Source: Blastocatellia bacterium (lineage in GTDB: Bacteria; Acidobacteriota; Blastocatellia; HR10; J050). From it: DNA of 64,000 nucleotides. Shown here piece by piece: positions 8,292 to 16,423 of this stretch. The stretch is taken from assembly GCA_026985075.1 (NCBI GenBank), contig JALSQX010000060.1, positions 1-64,000 on the forward strand, read 5' to 3'. The notes under the pieces are model-generated. The model was given only the letters and a program-made list of their open reading frames with translations. It ran no database searches and had not been told where the DNA came from. The position numbers were made by a program, and so were the translations under genes. The number at the start of each line of letters is the position of its first letter. Position 1 is the stretch's first letter.

Positions 8292-10127
8292 TCACCCTTC
8301 CGGCGACTCTTCGGCGACCTGCAATAGAAGAGGAATGAACTCGCGATAGTCGGCTACGACCCCATAATCGGCCGCCTGGAAGATGTCGGCTTGAGGATCA
8401 TGATTGACGGCCACAACCAGTCTGGCCCGTCGAATTCCGATGCTATGGTTGAGATTCCCTCGCAGAGCAACGGCCAGATAGAGATCCGGAGCGATGGACT
8501 TTCCGGTCAACCCAATCTGGAGTTGACGAGGGAGCCATCCGAGATCGACGACCTTGCGCGATCCCCCGATGGCCGCCCCTAATCGGTCGGCCAGCCGCCG
8601 GATGAGATCGAGGTGCTCCGGGCCGCCCAATCCAGCGCCAACGCCGATGACGATGGAGGCCTGCTCCAGTTGCTCGGCCAGCTCCCCTCCCTCCCGACGA
8701 CGATCGAGGACGCGCTTGGCTGGCTTCGAGAGGTCATCGAGCGGCACCCGCTCCACCGGAGGCTGACGATCAGCGTGCGTCGGGGGCTGGGGGAAAACAC
8801 CCGGTCGGATGGTGGCCATGATGGGGGTAGTTCGGGTGAGAATTGAGGCGACGATGGACCCTCCGAATGCCGGTTTCAACTGGATGAGCCGCCGCTCCGA
8901 ATCGACTTCCAGTCCGATGCAATCGCCGGTCAACCCCAACCCCAATCGGGCGGCTGCCCGGGGAGCGTATTCGCGTCCTTCGCTGGTCGCCGGGCAGAGG
9001 ACGGCCAGAGGTCGCCTCTCGGCGATGACCTCGGCGAGGGCCTGGCCCCAGACTTCGGCGATGAACGGATGAAGGACGGGCGCCTCGATGGTATAGATTC
9101 GATCGGCGCCCCACGAACCGACCCGGCGAATCGCCTCGACGGTGACCGAACCGAAAACCACGGCGCAGGCCTGTCCATCGAGCTGATCGGCCAACCGGGA
9201 CGCTTCGCCCAACAATTCGCCCGACACGCGACGGAAGCGATCGCCATCTCGCTCCATGGTCACCCAGATCTCCGGGCCAGCAACGCGAACGGGCTTGGCC
9301 GCGATCTGGGATTCTGGCTCTCGATGGCGCCCGGAGAGAACGCCTCGCTGCTTGAGGAGATCCCAGAGCTGCCGGGCGATGGCCTCCAGGTTCTCTCCCT
9401 GAAGGAATTCCACGCGTCGACTCTGCTCCAGCGATCGAATTTCGGTGACCATAGTGGGAGAGCCACTCAGTCCCACCTCGTCGGGAGAAAATCCTAACTG
9501 GTCAACGGTGACCTGACGAATGAGCTCAGCGTCGATGGCTTCGACATCCTCCGGTTTCACCTTGATCGGACGAATGAGCCGTTCGGCGGCCGTCAATACG
9601 AGGGGGAGCGAGCCCTCCAACCGCTCGAATCCATCGTCGGTCTCGCGCTCGCCGGTGAGGCGGCGCGCCTCGACATCGAGCTCTAAAGAGGTCAACCCGC
9701 ATATATGCGGCCAACCGAGCAATTCGGCCACTTCGGGACCGACTTGCCCGGTTTCGGCATCAATCGAATATTTGCCACAGAAGACGAGATCGGCTTCGGG
9801 CGCGAGCTTCTCGATCGCACGGGCCAGGATACGCGCCGTCACCAACGTATCGGAACCAGCCAGTGTCGGATCACAAATATGTATGGCCCGATCGGCCCCC
9901 ATGGCCAAGCCTTCTAAGAGGGCTTGGCGAGCCTGGGGCGGCCCCATGGTGACGAGGGTCACGTCGCCACCGAATTGCTGCCTCAATCTCACGGCTTGCG
10001 TGATCGCCCGACGATCGAAAGGATTGATGATATTGGTCACTCCTTCGCGAATGAGTGTTTTTCGCTCCGGGTCAAATCGAACATCGGTCACTTTGGGCAC
10101 CTGTTTGATGCACACGACGATCTTCAC
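8292..10127 (-). CDS. Fused electron transfer flavoprotein, beta-alpha single chain
   Basis: The 611-residue protein joins both ETF subunits. Residues 1 to about 235 are ETF-beta (KIVVCIKQVP start; AETGQVGPEVAELLGWP). Residues about 285-611 are ETF-alpha with the FAD-binding end: GAGLGGPEH, GLTGKSIAPDLYLAV, NLNHSIG and DPQADIFQAADYG. ETFs carry electrons from flavin dehydrogenases to the quinone pool or to redox partners. I chose the GTG at 10127 because GAGGAGG lies 7 bases upstream and the protein then starts exactly like ETF-beta; an ATG 39 bases earlier would add an atypical tail. It follows the ferredoxin and AprA-like flavoprotein genes and probably works with them. Confidence 0.9.
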   Translation of the reverse strand: MKIVVCIKQVPKVTDVRFDPERKTLIREGVTNIINPFDRRAITQAVRLRQQFGGDVTLVTMGPPQARQALLEGLAMGADRAIHICDPTLAGSDTLVTARILARAIEKLAPEADLVFCGKYSIDAETGQVGPEVAELLGWPHICGLTSLELDVEARRLTGERETDDGFERLEGSLPLVLTAAERLIRPIKVKPEDVEAIDAELIRQVTVDQLGFSPDEVGLSGSPTMVTEIRSLEQSRRVEFLQGENLEAIARQLWDLLKQRGVLSGRHREPESQIAAKPVRVAGPEIWVTMERDGDRFRRVSGELLGEASRLADQLDGQACAVVFGSVTVEAIRRVGSWGADRIYTIEAPVLHPFIAEVWGQALAEVIAERRPLAVLCPATSEGREYAPRAAARLGLGLTGDCIGLEVDSERRLIQLKPAFGGSIVASILTRTTPIMATIRPGVFPQPPTHADRQPPVERVPLDDLSKPAKRVLDRRREGGELAEQLEQASIVIGVGAGLGGPEHLDLIRRLADRLGAAIGGSRKVVDLGWLPRQLQIGLTGKSIAPDLYLAVALRGNLNHSIGIRRARLVVAVNHDPQADIFQAADYGVVADYREFIPLLLQVAEESPEG

Positions 10128-10252
10128 AGCCGTCCTCCTCGGAGAATCAGTGATACGAGATGTCATCTTGCACTACACCATTTCAATTCTCAACCCTTCC
10201 AGCTTCATCTTTGCGAGCGCCATTGTCCTTCAGGGCATGAGGCCAGGGCCCA

Positions 10253-10501
10253 TCAACGATGGACGAGGAACGGCGGGGGGATCTCCAGCGCATGGGTCAC
10301 CCGAATGGCATCCACGTGACAATCAATGGCGCACAATCGACAGCTATGACATTCGTTGGGATAGACGATGACCGCCTTCCACGTCTTGGGCTCGACTTCC
10401 CATGGCTTCCCTGCTTCCATGAGCCGCAGGACATCGGTCGGGCAACTGTCAATGCACAGCCCACAACCATCGCAGAGCGATAAGTCGATGTGCTCAATCA
10501 T
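10253..10501 (-). CDS. 2x[4Fe-4S] ferredoxin, AprB-like
   Basis: The 82-residue protein has two cysteine clusters, CDGCGLCIDSCP (from residue 9) and CHSCRLCAIDCH, each with CxxCxxCxxxC spacing for one [4Fe-4S] centre. Between them lies a WKAVIVYP segment typical of AprB-like partners of AprA-type flavoproteins. The gene lies directly downstream of such a flavoprotein (9-base gap), and a near-identical arrangement occurs at 51853-53882. It probably passes electrons between that flavoprotein and the ETF or a diiron enzyme. GAGGAGG precedes the ATG. Confidence 0.9.
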   Translation of the reverse strand: MIEHIDLSLCDGCGLCIDSCPTDVLRLMEAGKPWEVEPKTWKAVIVYPNECHSCRLCAIDCHVDAIRVTHALEIPPPFLVHR

Positions 10502-10510
10502 TTCACCTCC

Positions 10511-12262
10511 TCACCGATAGGCCTCGGGAATGGGATAGGTGATGGGCCTCTTCCCTGAAGGAGCTTTGATAGGATATCGATCGTAGGGCAAATCCCAATA
10601 CGAGATGGCCAGCTCATCGCCTTCGTCCTGGCGTTGAACGAAGACCCACTTGAGCCACTCATCATTGTCAACGTAGGGATAATCGACGCGGATGAGCTCG
10701 CCCCGACTCTCCTTCCGCGCTCGCATGGCTTCGCACACGACCTCGGCCATCTGAAGATAGTTGGCCACCTCGTTGGCCTTGACGAGCTCGTGGATATCGG
10801 GCGCCGTCACTTTGGGCAGGAGCGTCCGTCGGATCTCCCGAAGCTCGTCCCGGGTGCGCGCGATGCGCTCTTCATTCTTGAACAAGGCGAATGGGGCCCG
10901 CGCCGTCACCTCGCCAATGGCCATCCAGACGTCGGCAGGGCGCGTCTGGCCTTTTCGCTCCAGGGGAGCGAAGAATCGCCCGATGAGTTCCTGCACTTGA
11001 CGGTCATGGACGGGAGGCGCCGGAATGGACGCTGCCAGGCGGGCCGCGTCCTCGCCAGCCCGATAGCCGCCCACGTTCGAATAGGTGGAGAGAGAGCTTC
11101 CCGAGATGCCCGTCATCATATGGGGAAGATGGGTGCAGGTGCCCACGCCGTAGAGTCCTTCCACCGTCGTGCGCGCCGTCAGGTCGACCCACATTCCACT
11201 GGAACTTCCCGTACCGATGAGAATGAACGAATCGGTGCGCAACAGATCTTTTCGGGGATCGACGTTGAATTCTCGAAAGGCGCGGTGAACGCTGGGCGCC
11301 ACCGTGTAGAGCACCTGGATATCCTCATCCGAACAGTGCCGCATGTCGACATAACAGGGACCGCGTCCCTCGATGTATTCGGTGGCAATCGCCCGGGCGA
11401 TCTGAAACAGCCCCGACATATTCCCCCAGATAGGATCGTATCGCGGCATGAACTCCTCGCCCTGGGCATTGATGAACTTGGCGCCGATCCCTTGAATCTT
11501 GGCCTGACCCGGAGTGAAGAAGGCGCGGTTGAAGTAACTCCAGGCGGCGTACTGCGCGAATTCCATACCGGCCATCCGTGCGCCAGCGCGGAAAGCCATG
11601 GCATGTCCTTCACCGGTGCAATGATCGACGAAGGCGTAATGAATCTTCGGATACAATGGGCCCGTATTCAAAATCACGGCTTTGGCTTTGAAGATGTAAG
11701 GTTCGCCAGTACGCACGTGAACGCCAAACGCGCCCGAGACCCGATCTCGCGTCGGAAAGCGGCCATCAGCGGTGAGCAGGTCGTTCACCATGACTTTCTC
11801 GATGAGCCGCACCCCCGCGCTCTTCATCTCCCGGCGAAGAATCTCCATACAGATGCGGCCATCGACCCCCAGCGTCGTCCCGATCTTGTGTCCGCGAACG
11901 ATGCTGTATTTGAGGTTTCCGCGTTCATCCCGGACGAACGGAACGCCCATCTCCACTAACTCTTGGACGCGGAGGTAACCTTCGCGGAGATAGAGTTCGA
12001 TCCAATCCTGATCGGCCAGGTAGTTGGCGCCGATGACGAACTCTTCGATCCATTTGAGGAGTTCATCCCCCTCCAATAACTTATAGGGCGCGAACTGGCT
12101 GTGCACGTAGGTCATCGGGCCGGCCCGGGAGACGACCGCCTTCTCGACCAGCGTGACGTCCGCTCCCAGTTCCCGGGCCCGGAGGGCCGCTCGCGCTCCC
12201 CCGAGACCACCACCGACGATCAAAACATCCGTGTTCACGACAGTTGGTGCCGGTAAGGCCAT
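10511..12262 (-). CDS. FAD-dependent AprA/fumarate-reductase-like flavoprotein
   Basis: The 583-residue protein opens with a dinucleotide fold (DVLIVGGGLGGARAALRA) and VEKAVVSRAGPMTYVHSQFA. It ends its FAD domain with YSNVGGYRAGEDAAR, as in the FrdA/AprA/LasPO superfamily. It lacks the HPGG-type covalent-flavin and fumarate-reductase landmarks, so succinate or fumarate chemistry is not implied. With the AprB-like ferredoxin it makes a two-gene redox unit, repeated at 51.9-53.9 kb as clear paralogues. True adenylylsulfate reduction is unlikely, because no sulfur genes are present. A role as reductase for the neighbouring diiron protein or the ETF is inference. Confidence 0.85.
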   Translation of the reverse strand: MALPAPTVVNTDVLIVGGGLGGARAALRARELGADVTLVEKAVVSRAGPMTYVHSQFAPYKLLEGDELLKWIEEFVIGANYLADQDWIELYLREGYLRVQELVEMGVPFVRDERGNLKYSIVRGHKIGTTLGVDGRICMEILRREMKSAGVRLIEKVMVNDLLTADGRFPTRDRVSGAFGVHVRTGEPYIFKAKAVILNTGPLYPKIHYAFVDHCTGEGHAMAFRAGARMAGMEFAQYAAWSYFNRAFFTPGQAKIQGIGAKFINAQGEEFMPRYDPIWGNMSGLFQIARAIATEYIEGRGPCYVDMRHCSDEDIQVLYTVAPSVHRAFREFNVDPRKDLLRTDSFILIGTGSSSGMWVDLTARTTVEGLYGVGTCTHLPHMMTGISGSSLSTYSNVGGYRAGEDAARLAASIPAPPVHDRQVQELIGRFFAPLERKGQTRPADVWMAIGEVTARAPFALFKNEERIARTRDELREIRRTLLPKVTAPDIHELVKANEVANYLQMAEVVCEAMRARKESRGELIRVDYPYVDNDEWLKWVFVQRQDEGDELAISYWDLPYDRYPIKAPSGKRPITYPIPEAYR

Positions 12263-12394
12263 ACGCCATCATCTCCTCCTCAGGGTCGCAAACGATTCCC
12301 TTCGCTCCCGGCAAAAAATGAATCTTCGCCTCACCAATGAGCGTCGGGCGACATCATCGCTTGCAACCCTCAACTGCCCAACCACCCGTTCTCA

Positions 12395-13243
12395 TCACGC
12401 CGCGGATCGCGCCTGGACTTGATCGAGATAGGCGTGGGCCAGTTTGCCCATGGTATCGAAATACATCCAGAACAATCGAAGGCCGGTGCGGAACATGCGG
12501 AGGACACTCTCCTCTCTCTCCGGCGGGGTATTTTCGACGAGCATCCGCAGGACATAAGCGGCGTGCTTGGCCTCGGTCCCTTTGGTCTTGTCCACCGGCT
12601 TCCCCTCCAGCTCATCGAGCAACGTCCAATCATGGGCGAACAAGAAGGCGACGTCCTCCTTTTGCAGTTTCCCCGCCTGGATGAGCTTCTTCAGGATGGT
12701 CCACATGAGAGCGGCTCCCGCTCCTGGCGTTCGTTTGAGCTCGATCTGATCGGGATAAATCTTGGGGATCTGGCGCACGTTGGTCATTTCCGTGCACATG
12801 ATGGCCGCCGCCCCTTCCTGCCAGGGATAACTGCGCGAGAATTCGAAAAAGCTATGAATGAGGCCGAGGATCTGGGGAGGATAATGATCCCAATCCTCCA
12901 TCTCTTCATCGGTCGCTCCCAGGGCTAAAAGCAACCGGCGATGCAACCCGACGTGGCCATCTCGAGCCAGCGGATGAGGATCTTTCTTATCCTCGTCTTC
13001 CATGTCTTCGAGCAGGAGACGGCGGATCTCCGGGTCGGGACAATTGCCGTAGATATGACCGAGCCACATGGGAAAACTCACCACAAACGGCCGGAAATTC
13101 AACAGGACGACTTTGGAAAACCCCTTCAAGACCTCCAGGTCTTCGATGGTCAAGGCCCGCTCGTAAGCCGAGACGAGCGAGGGGGGATTCTCATGGAATT
13201 TCTCCACCTCCTTGATGAATCGGTTATACAGTTTTTCGGCCAT
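12395..13243 (-). CDS. Heme-oxygenase-fold (TenA/PqqC/CADD-like) iron protein, divergent
   Basis: The 282-residue helical protein resembles the iron-containing heme-oxygenase-like family. The FPMWLGHIYGNCPDPEIRRLLLEDMEDED region (about 57-85) and H90/H97, E152 and H204 fall near the expected ligand helices. Compared with its two relatives in this window it has an insertion after H204, and the HxxxDxxH motif is not intact, so the metal site is uncertain. It lies between the FadR regulator and the AprA-like flavoprotein with short gaps, hence probably one operon. The ATG at 13243 has GAGGAGG upstream; a GTG three codons earlier is too close to it. Confidence 0.7.
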   Translation of the reverse strand: MAEKLYNRFIKEVEKFHENPPSLVSAYERALTIEDLEVLKGFSKVVLLNFRPFVVSFPMWLGHIYGNCPDPEIRRLLLEDMEDEDKKDPHPLARDGHVGLHRRLLLALGATDEEMEDWDHYPPQILGLIHSFFEFSRSYPWQEGAAAIMCTEMTNVRQIPKIYPDQIELKRTPGAGAALMWTILKKLIQAGKLQKEDVAFLFAHDWTLLDELEGKPVDKTKGTEAKHAAYVLRMLVENTPPEREESVLRMFRTGLRLFWMYFDTMGKLAHAYLDQVQARSAA

Positions 13244-13258
13244 AGGGCTCACACCTCC

Positions 13259-13981
13259 TCATCGTTGTGATTTGGCCAGCGCTCGCTTCAGCATCTCCCG
13301 CACTTCGAGGACGTGCTGGAGCATGACCTTGTAGGCCAACTCTGGCTTATGTTGCTTGATGGCCCGATGGATGCGCTCGTGCGCGGCGAGGATTTTTTTA
13401 TTCGCCCCTCGAGGGAACTTCAGATGCTGAACCGCCTCCCGGACCGGGTCCATCACCGCATCCACCAGGATGATCAGCACCGGGTTCCTGGTCGCCTCGG
13501 CGATGGCTCGATGGAACGAGAGATTCGTCGGCTGACCGAAGCTCTGGCGGCTGAGGGTGGTTCGCTGTTCGTCCAGCAGCGTTTTGATCTTGGCCAGATC
13601 GATCTCTGTGGCCCGTTCGGCAGCCAATCGCGCGATTTCTGGCTCGTAGATCAATCGCGCCTCGGTCAAATCATCGACCGAGGTCTCTCCCAGTCGAATC
13701 ATCGCCGAGAGCGACTGACTCACCGCGGCCTTATCCACCTGAGAGACGAAGGTCCCTCCCCCATATCCGCGTTTCACCACCAGGAGCCCCATTTGCTCGA
13801 GCGAGCGGAGAGCCTCGCGCAGGACGAGCCGGCTGACGCCGAATTGCTCGGCCAAATCGCGCTCCGGGGGCAACCGATCACCTGGCTTCAATTTGCCCGA
13901 GAAGATGGCCTCGCGGAGTTGATCGGCCACTTCTTCCGAGACGCGCCGATACTTGAGCGGTTTGATGGGTAGATCGAGCAT
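13259..13981 (-). CDS. FadR/GntR-family regulator 1
   Basis: The 240-residue protein has a GntR winged helix (about 10-75; LREAIFSGKLKPGDRLPPERDLAEQFGVSRLVLREALR) and a C-terminal FCD ligand domain with conserved His (NLSFHRAI, AAHERIHRAI, MLQHV), typically a metal-dependent acid sensor. GAGGAGG precedes the ATG at 13981; the open frame upstream of it crosses the promoter and was rejected. It heads the diiron/flavoprotein/ferredoxin/ETF operon. A palindromic operator over its own -10 box implies autorepression. Confidence 0.92.
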   Translation of the reverse strand: MLDLPIKPLKYRRVSEEVADQLREAIFSGKLKPGDRLPPERDLAEQFGVSRLVLREALRSLEQMGLLVVKRGYGGGTFVSQVDKAAVSQSLSAMIRLGETSVDDLTEARLIYEPEIARLAAERATEIDLAKIKTLLDEQRTTLSRQSFGQPTNLSFHRAIAEATRNPVLIILVDAVMDPVREAVQHLKFPRGANKKILAAHERIHRAIKQHKPELAYKVMLQHVLEVREMLKRALAKSQR

Positions 13982-14015
13982 CGTTCCTCCTCGTTTGTCG
14001 TCTGCTTCTCGCATG

Positions 14016-14037
14016 TAAGGTTTAAGTTTATACCTTA
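14016..14037. promoter_or_regulatory. Operator of FadR regulator 1
   Basis: A 22-base imperfect palindrome with outer arms TAAGGT/ACCTTA and matching inner bases (18 of 22 positions symmetric). It covers the -10 box of the promoter below. Its right half contains AGTTTATACCT, identical to 11 bases in the operator of FadR regulator 2. Confidence 0.65.
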
Positions 14038-14053
14038 TTCCCATTCGTGTCAA
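14025..14053 (-). promoter_or_regulatory. Promoter of FadR regulator 1 operon
   Basis: On the minus strand there is a perfect TTGACA (14048-14053), a 17-base spacer and TAAACT (14025-14030) inside GGTATAAACT. The regulator's ATG is about 44 bases downstream. Confidence 0.75.
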
Positions 14054-14138
14054 CCCTTCTCTTCGCGAGCGGGCTGGGGTTCGAAGACCGACATCTCTTT
14101 CCACCCCCTGGGAGACGTCGATGCTCGTCAGGCGACTC

Positions 14139-14510
14139 TCACTCGAACGCCTTCCCCATAGCATCCAGCTCCTGCTTCAGGATCTCCGCTCCATACCACA
14201 TGACGGGCAGGCCGCCAGGGATAGCTGCCGTCTCTAGTGCTTCGAGGACTTCCCGCGGTGACGCGCCCGAAAGGAGCGCCCGCTTGAGATGAATGCGAAC
14301 GCCCTCCCATCGGGATTGAGCAGCGTTGACCGCCATGATGATCAACTCCTTCACCTTCCGAGGGAGAACACCTCGTTCGATCGTCATATGGTGATAGAAC
14401 TCCAGGACCGACTCTACATACTCCGGATCGAATTCAGAGATCGCCCGATGCATGTCGGTGGTCACGCCGAGACTCTTCTCTTCGAGTCGCTCATAGACAT
14501 CCTTGCTCAT
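14139..14510 (-). CDS. Carboxymuconolactone-decarboxylase-family protein without Cys
   Basis: The 123-residue helical protein fits the CMD/AhpD fold: KVKELIIMAVNAAQSRWEGVRIHLKRAL followed by GASPREVLEALETAAIPGG. It contains no cysteine at all, so it cannot be an AhpD-type disulfide peroxidase. It retains the His in the PcaC-like position (VRIHLKRAL), so a lyase or isomerase role is more plausible. It is downstream of benzoate-CoA ligase and ends the long central operon. A strong ribosome site AAGGAGGAA lies before the ATG. Confidence 0.8.
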   Translation of the reverse strand: MSKDVYERLEEKSLGVTTDMHRAISEFDPEYVESVLEFYHHMTIERGVLPRKVKELIIMAVNAAQSRWEGVRIHLKRALLSGASPREVLEALETAAIPGGLPVMWYGAEILKQELDAMGKAFE

Positions 14511-14662
14511 CTGATTGTTCCTCCTTTACACGTGGGATTCCACATCCGCATCGTGGTGGCGCATGCGCGCTCATCGATTCACATTCGTCCCTGGATGATC
14601 CGCCTTCTCTTCCGGGGATGAGGCTCGACCTCCCGGTGAGGATATCGCTCGACATCGCTCCA

Positions 14663-16207
14663 TTAACCAGCTTGCCGGAGTTTGAAGCGCTGCACTTTGC
14701 CCGTGGGCGTACGCGGCAAGTCCGCGACGAATGCGAAGATCTTGGGTCGTTTGAACCGAGGCAGCGACTCTTCGGCCAGGTCCATGAGCTCGGTTTTCAG
14801 TCGATCGAGATCGATGTTCCCCGCGGGGACCACCACGGCCTTCACGCAAGAAAAGCCCTCCTCTGTCTTCCCTTCAATGATGGCGACATCCTGGACCCGC
14901 TCGTGCTGTCGAAGGACGTCCTCGATCTCCAGCGGAGAGACCCACTGGCCGCTGACTTTGAAACAATCGTCGCTTCGCCCAATGTGATAGTAGTAGCCCT
15001 CGGAATCGCATCGATACATATCGCCCGTTCGCACCCATCCTTCGACGAAGGTCCGCGCCGTGACATCGGGGCGCTGCCAATACCCACGAGCGGCACTCTT
15101 GCCACGAACCCAGAGGTGCCCCTGTTCTCCGATCTCGACAGGGCGTCCTTCATCGTCGATGAGCTTCACATCATAGCCGGGCACGGGCAATCCGCTGCTC
15201 CCATGCCTCACTTGACCGGCGCGATTCGAAATGAAAATATGCAACATCTCGGTGGAACCGATGCCGTCGAGGATTTCCAGCCCAAACTGCTCCACCCAGG
15301 CCTGGGAGACGCTCGCCGGCAAAGCTTCTCCCGCCGAGACGCACAATCGCAAAGAGCTGACCTCGAGCTGACCGCTTTGGCGATGGAAGGTGAGTAAAGC
15401 ATTGTAGACGACGGGAACGCCGAAGAAGACGGTGGGGCGATAACGGACCAGAATGTCCCGGATAGCCTCCGGCGTCGGTTTGCCCGGATAGAGGATGACG
15501 GACGCCCGATTGGCCAAGGGGAATGAGAGGCTGTTGCCCAGTCCATAGGCGAAAGGCAACTTGGACGCCGAGAAAATACGATCTTCGGGTTTGATGTTGA
15601 GCACGTGGCGGCAATACGTCTCCACCGTATAGGGAATGTCGCCGTGCGCGTGGATGGCTCCTTTGGGTTGACCGGTACTTCCCGATGTGTACAGGAAGAA
15701 AGCGGGCGTATCCTCATCCACTGGGTGCGGAAAGGGACTCGGTAATTCATCGCGCGGCGCCGTGGAAAGATCGACCACCCTTTTACCGCGGAAGGTGGGC
15801 ATCGCTTCTCCCTCGGCCCTGACGATCATCACCCATTGCAGATCGGGCAGAGTTTCTAATGAAGACATCACCTCCGGCAGCAACGTCGATTCAATGATCA
15901 CTCCTCGAGCGGCACAGTCGCCGAGGATGAAAGAGATGTCTTTGGCGCTGAGGGCTGGATTTATGGGAACGGCAATGGTCCCTAAGCCACTTAGGGCCAG
16001 GAAACTTGATACGAACTCCGGCGAATCGAAGAGCACCAGCCCAACCCGATCACCGGGCTGGAGTCCCGCGGCCACGAGTCGCTGCGCCGTCTCCACGGTC
16101 ACCCCCCGTAATCGGGCATAACTGAGGACGTCATCGCCGAAGTAAATGGCTGGCGCCTCGGAGGCGTCCGACAGAAAGTAATCAAACAGATTCACTGCTT
16201 TGGCCAT
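14663..16207 (-). CDS. Benzoate-CoA ligase family enzyme
   Basis: The 514-residue protein is an ANL-superfamily AMP-forming ligase with the P-loop YTSGSTGQPKG near 173. It also has features particular to benzoate-CoA ligases: SASKLPFAYGLGNSLSFPL, CVSAGEALPA and DGIGSTEMLHIFISN. The C-terminal hinge GRSDDCFKVSGQWVSP and the catalytic Lys in RTPTGKVQRFKLR are present. It activates benzoate or a substituted benzoate to the CoA thioester, linking the island to CoA-dependent degradation. It follows the sodium symporter, which may import the same acid. GGGGAGGAG precedes the ATG. Confidence 0.92.
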   Translation of the reverse strand: MAKAVNLFDYFLSDASEAPAIYFGDDVLSYARLRGVTVETAQRLVAAGLQPGDRVGLVLFDSPEFVSSFLALSGLGTIAVPINPALSAKDISFILGDCAARGVIIESTLLPEVMSSLETLPDLQWVMIVRAEGEAMPTFRGKRVVDLSTAPRDELPSPFPHPVDEDTPAFFLYTSGSTGQPKGAIHAHGDIPYTVETYCRHVLNIKPEDRIFSASKLPFAYGLGNSLSFPLANRASVILYPGKPTPEAIRDILVRYRPTVFFGVPVVYNALLTFHRQSGQLEVSSLRLCVSAGEALPASVSQAWVEQFGLEILDGIGSTEMLHIFISNRAGQVRHGSSGLPVPGYDVKLIDDEGRPVEIGEQGHLWVRGKSAARGYWQRPDVTARTFVEGWVRTGDMYRCDSEGYYYHIGRSDDCFKVSGQWVSPLEIEDVLRQHERVQDVAIIEGKTEEGFSCVKAVVVPAGNIDLDRLKTELMDLAEESLPRFKRPKIFAFVADLPRTPTGKVQRFKLRQAG

Positions 16208-16262
16208 GATCTCCTCCCCTTGATATGTATTGACTGTTCCTAATGATATGAAACGCGAGTAT

Positions 16263-16300
16263 GGGGATCAATGAGATGGCCGTGATCCCCCCATTGATCC
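16263..16300 (-). promoter_or_regulatory. Switchable inverted repeats in the leader of the benzoate-CoA ligase gene
   Basis: Two mutually exclusive stems can form. GGGGATCA (16263-16270) can pair with TGATCCCC (16283-16290), or GGATCAATG (16265-16273) with CATTGATCC (16292-16300). They lie 56 bases upstream of the ligase start codon. Overlapping alternatives of this kind suggest an attenuator-like or processing element, but no ligand is indicated. Confidence 0.4.
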
Positions 16301-16320
16301 TCTCTCGGCCATCAGGAGAG

Positions 16321-16367
16321 GCCTCGATAGCCGATGGGTCGTCCTACGGAGGACGAGATATCGAGGC
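16321..16367 (-). other. Strong two-stage stem-loop between symporter and ligase genes
   Basis: An outer stem GCCTCGATA/TATCGAGGC (9 bp) encloses an inner stem TCGTCCT/AGGACGA (7 bp, loop ACGG). All pairs are perfect. It lies 57 bases after the symporter stop. Without a T run it is not a classical terminator; transcript processing between the two genes is a reasonable guess. Confidence 0.55.
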
Positions 16368-16423
16368 GCATCGCAGCCCGCGCCAGCGACGGCATGAACG
16401 GGCATCACGACAACCCGTGAGTG

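Noticed and set aside
10253-12262. Adenylylsulfate reductase (AprBA) as the function of the flavoprotein/ferredoxin pair
   Set aside because: Fold similarity is evident, but no sulfate adenylyltransferase or other sulfur gene is present, and a second copy sits with aromatic genes.
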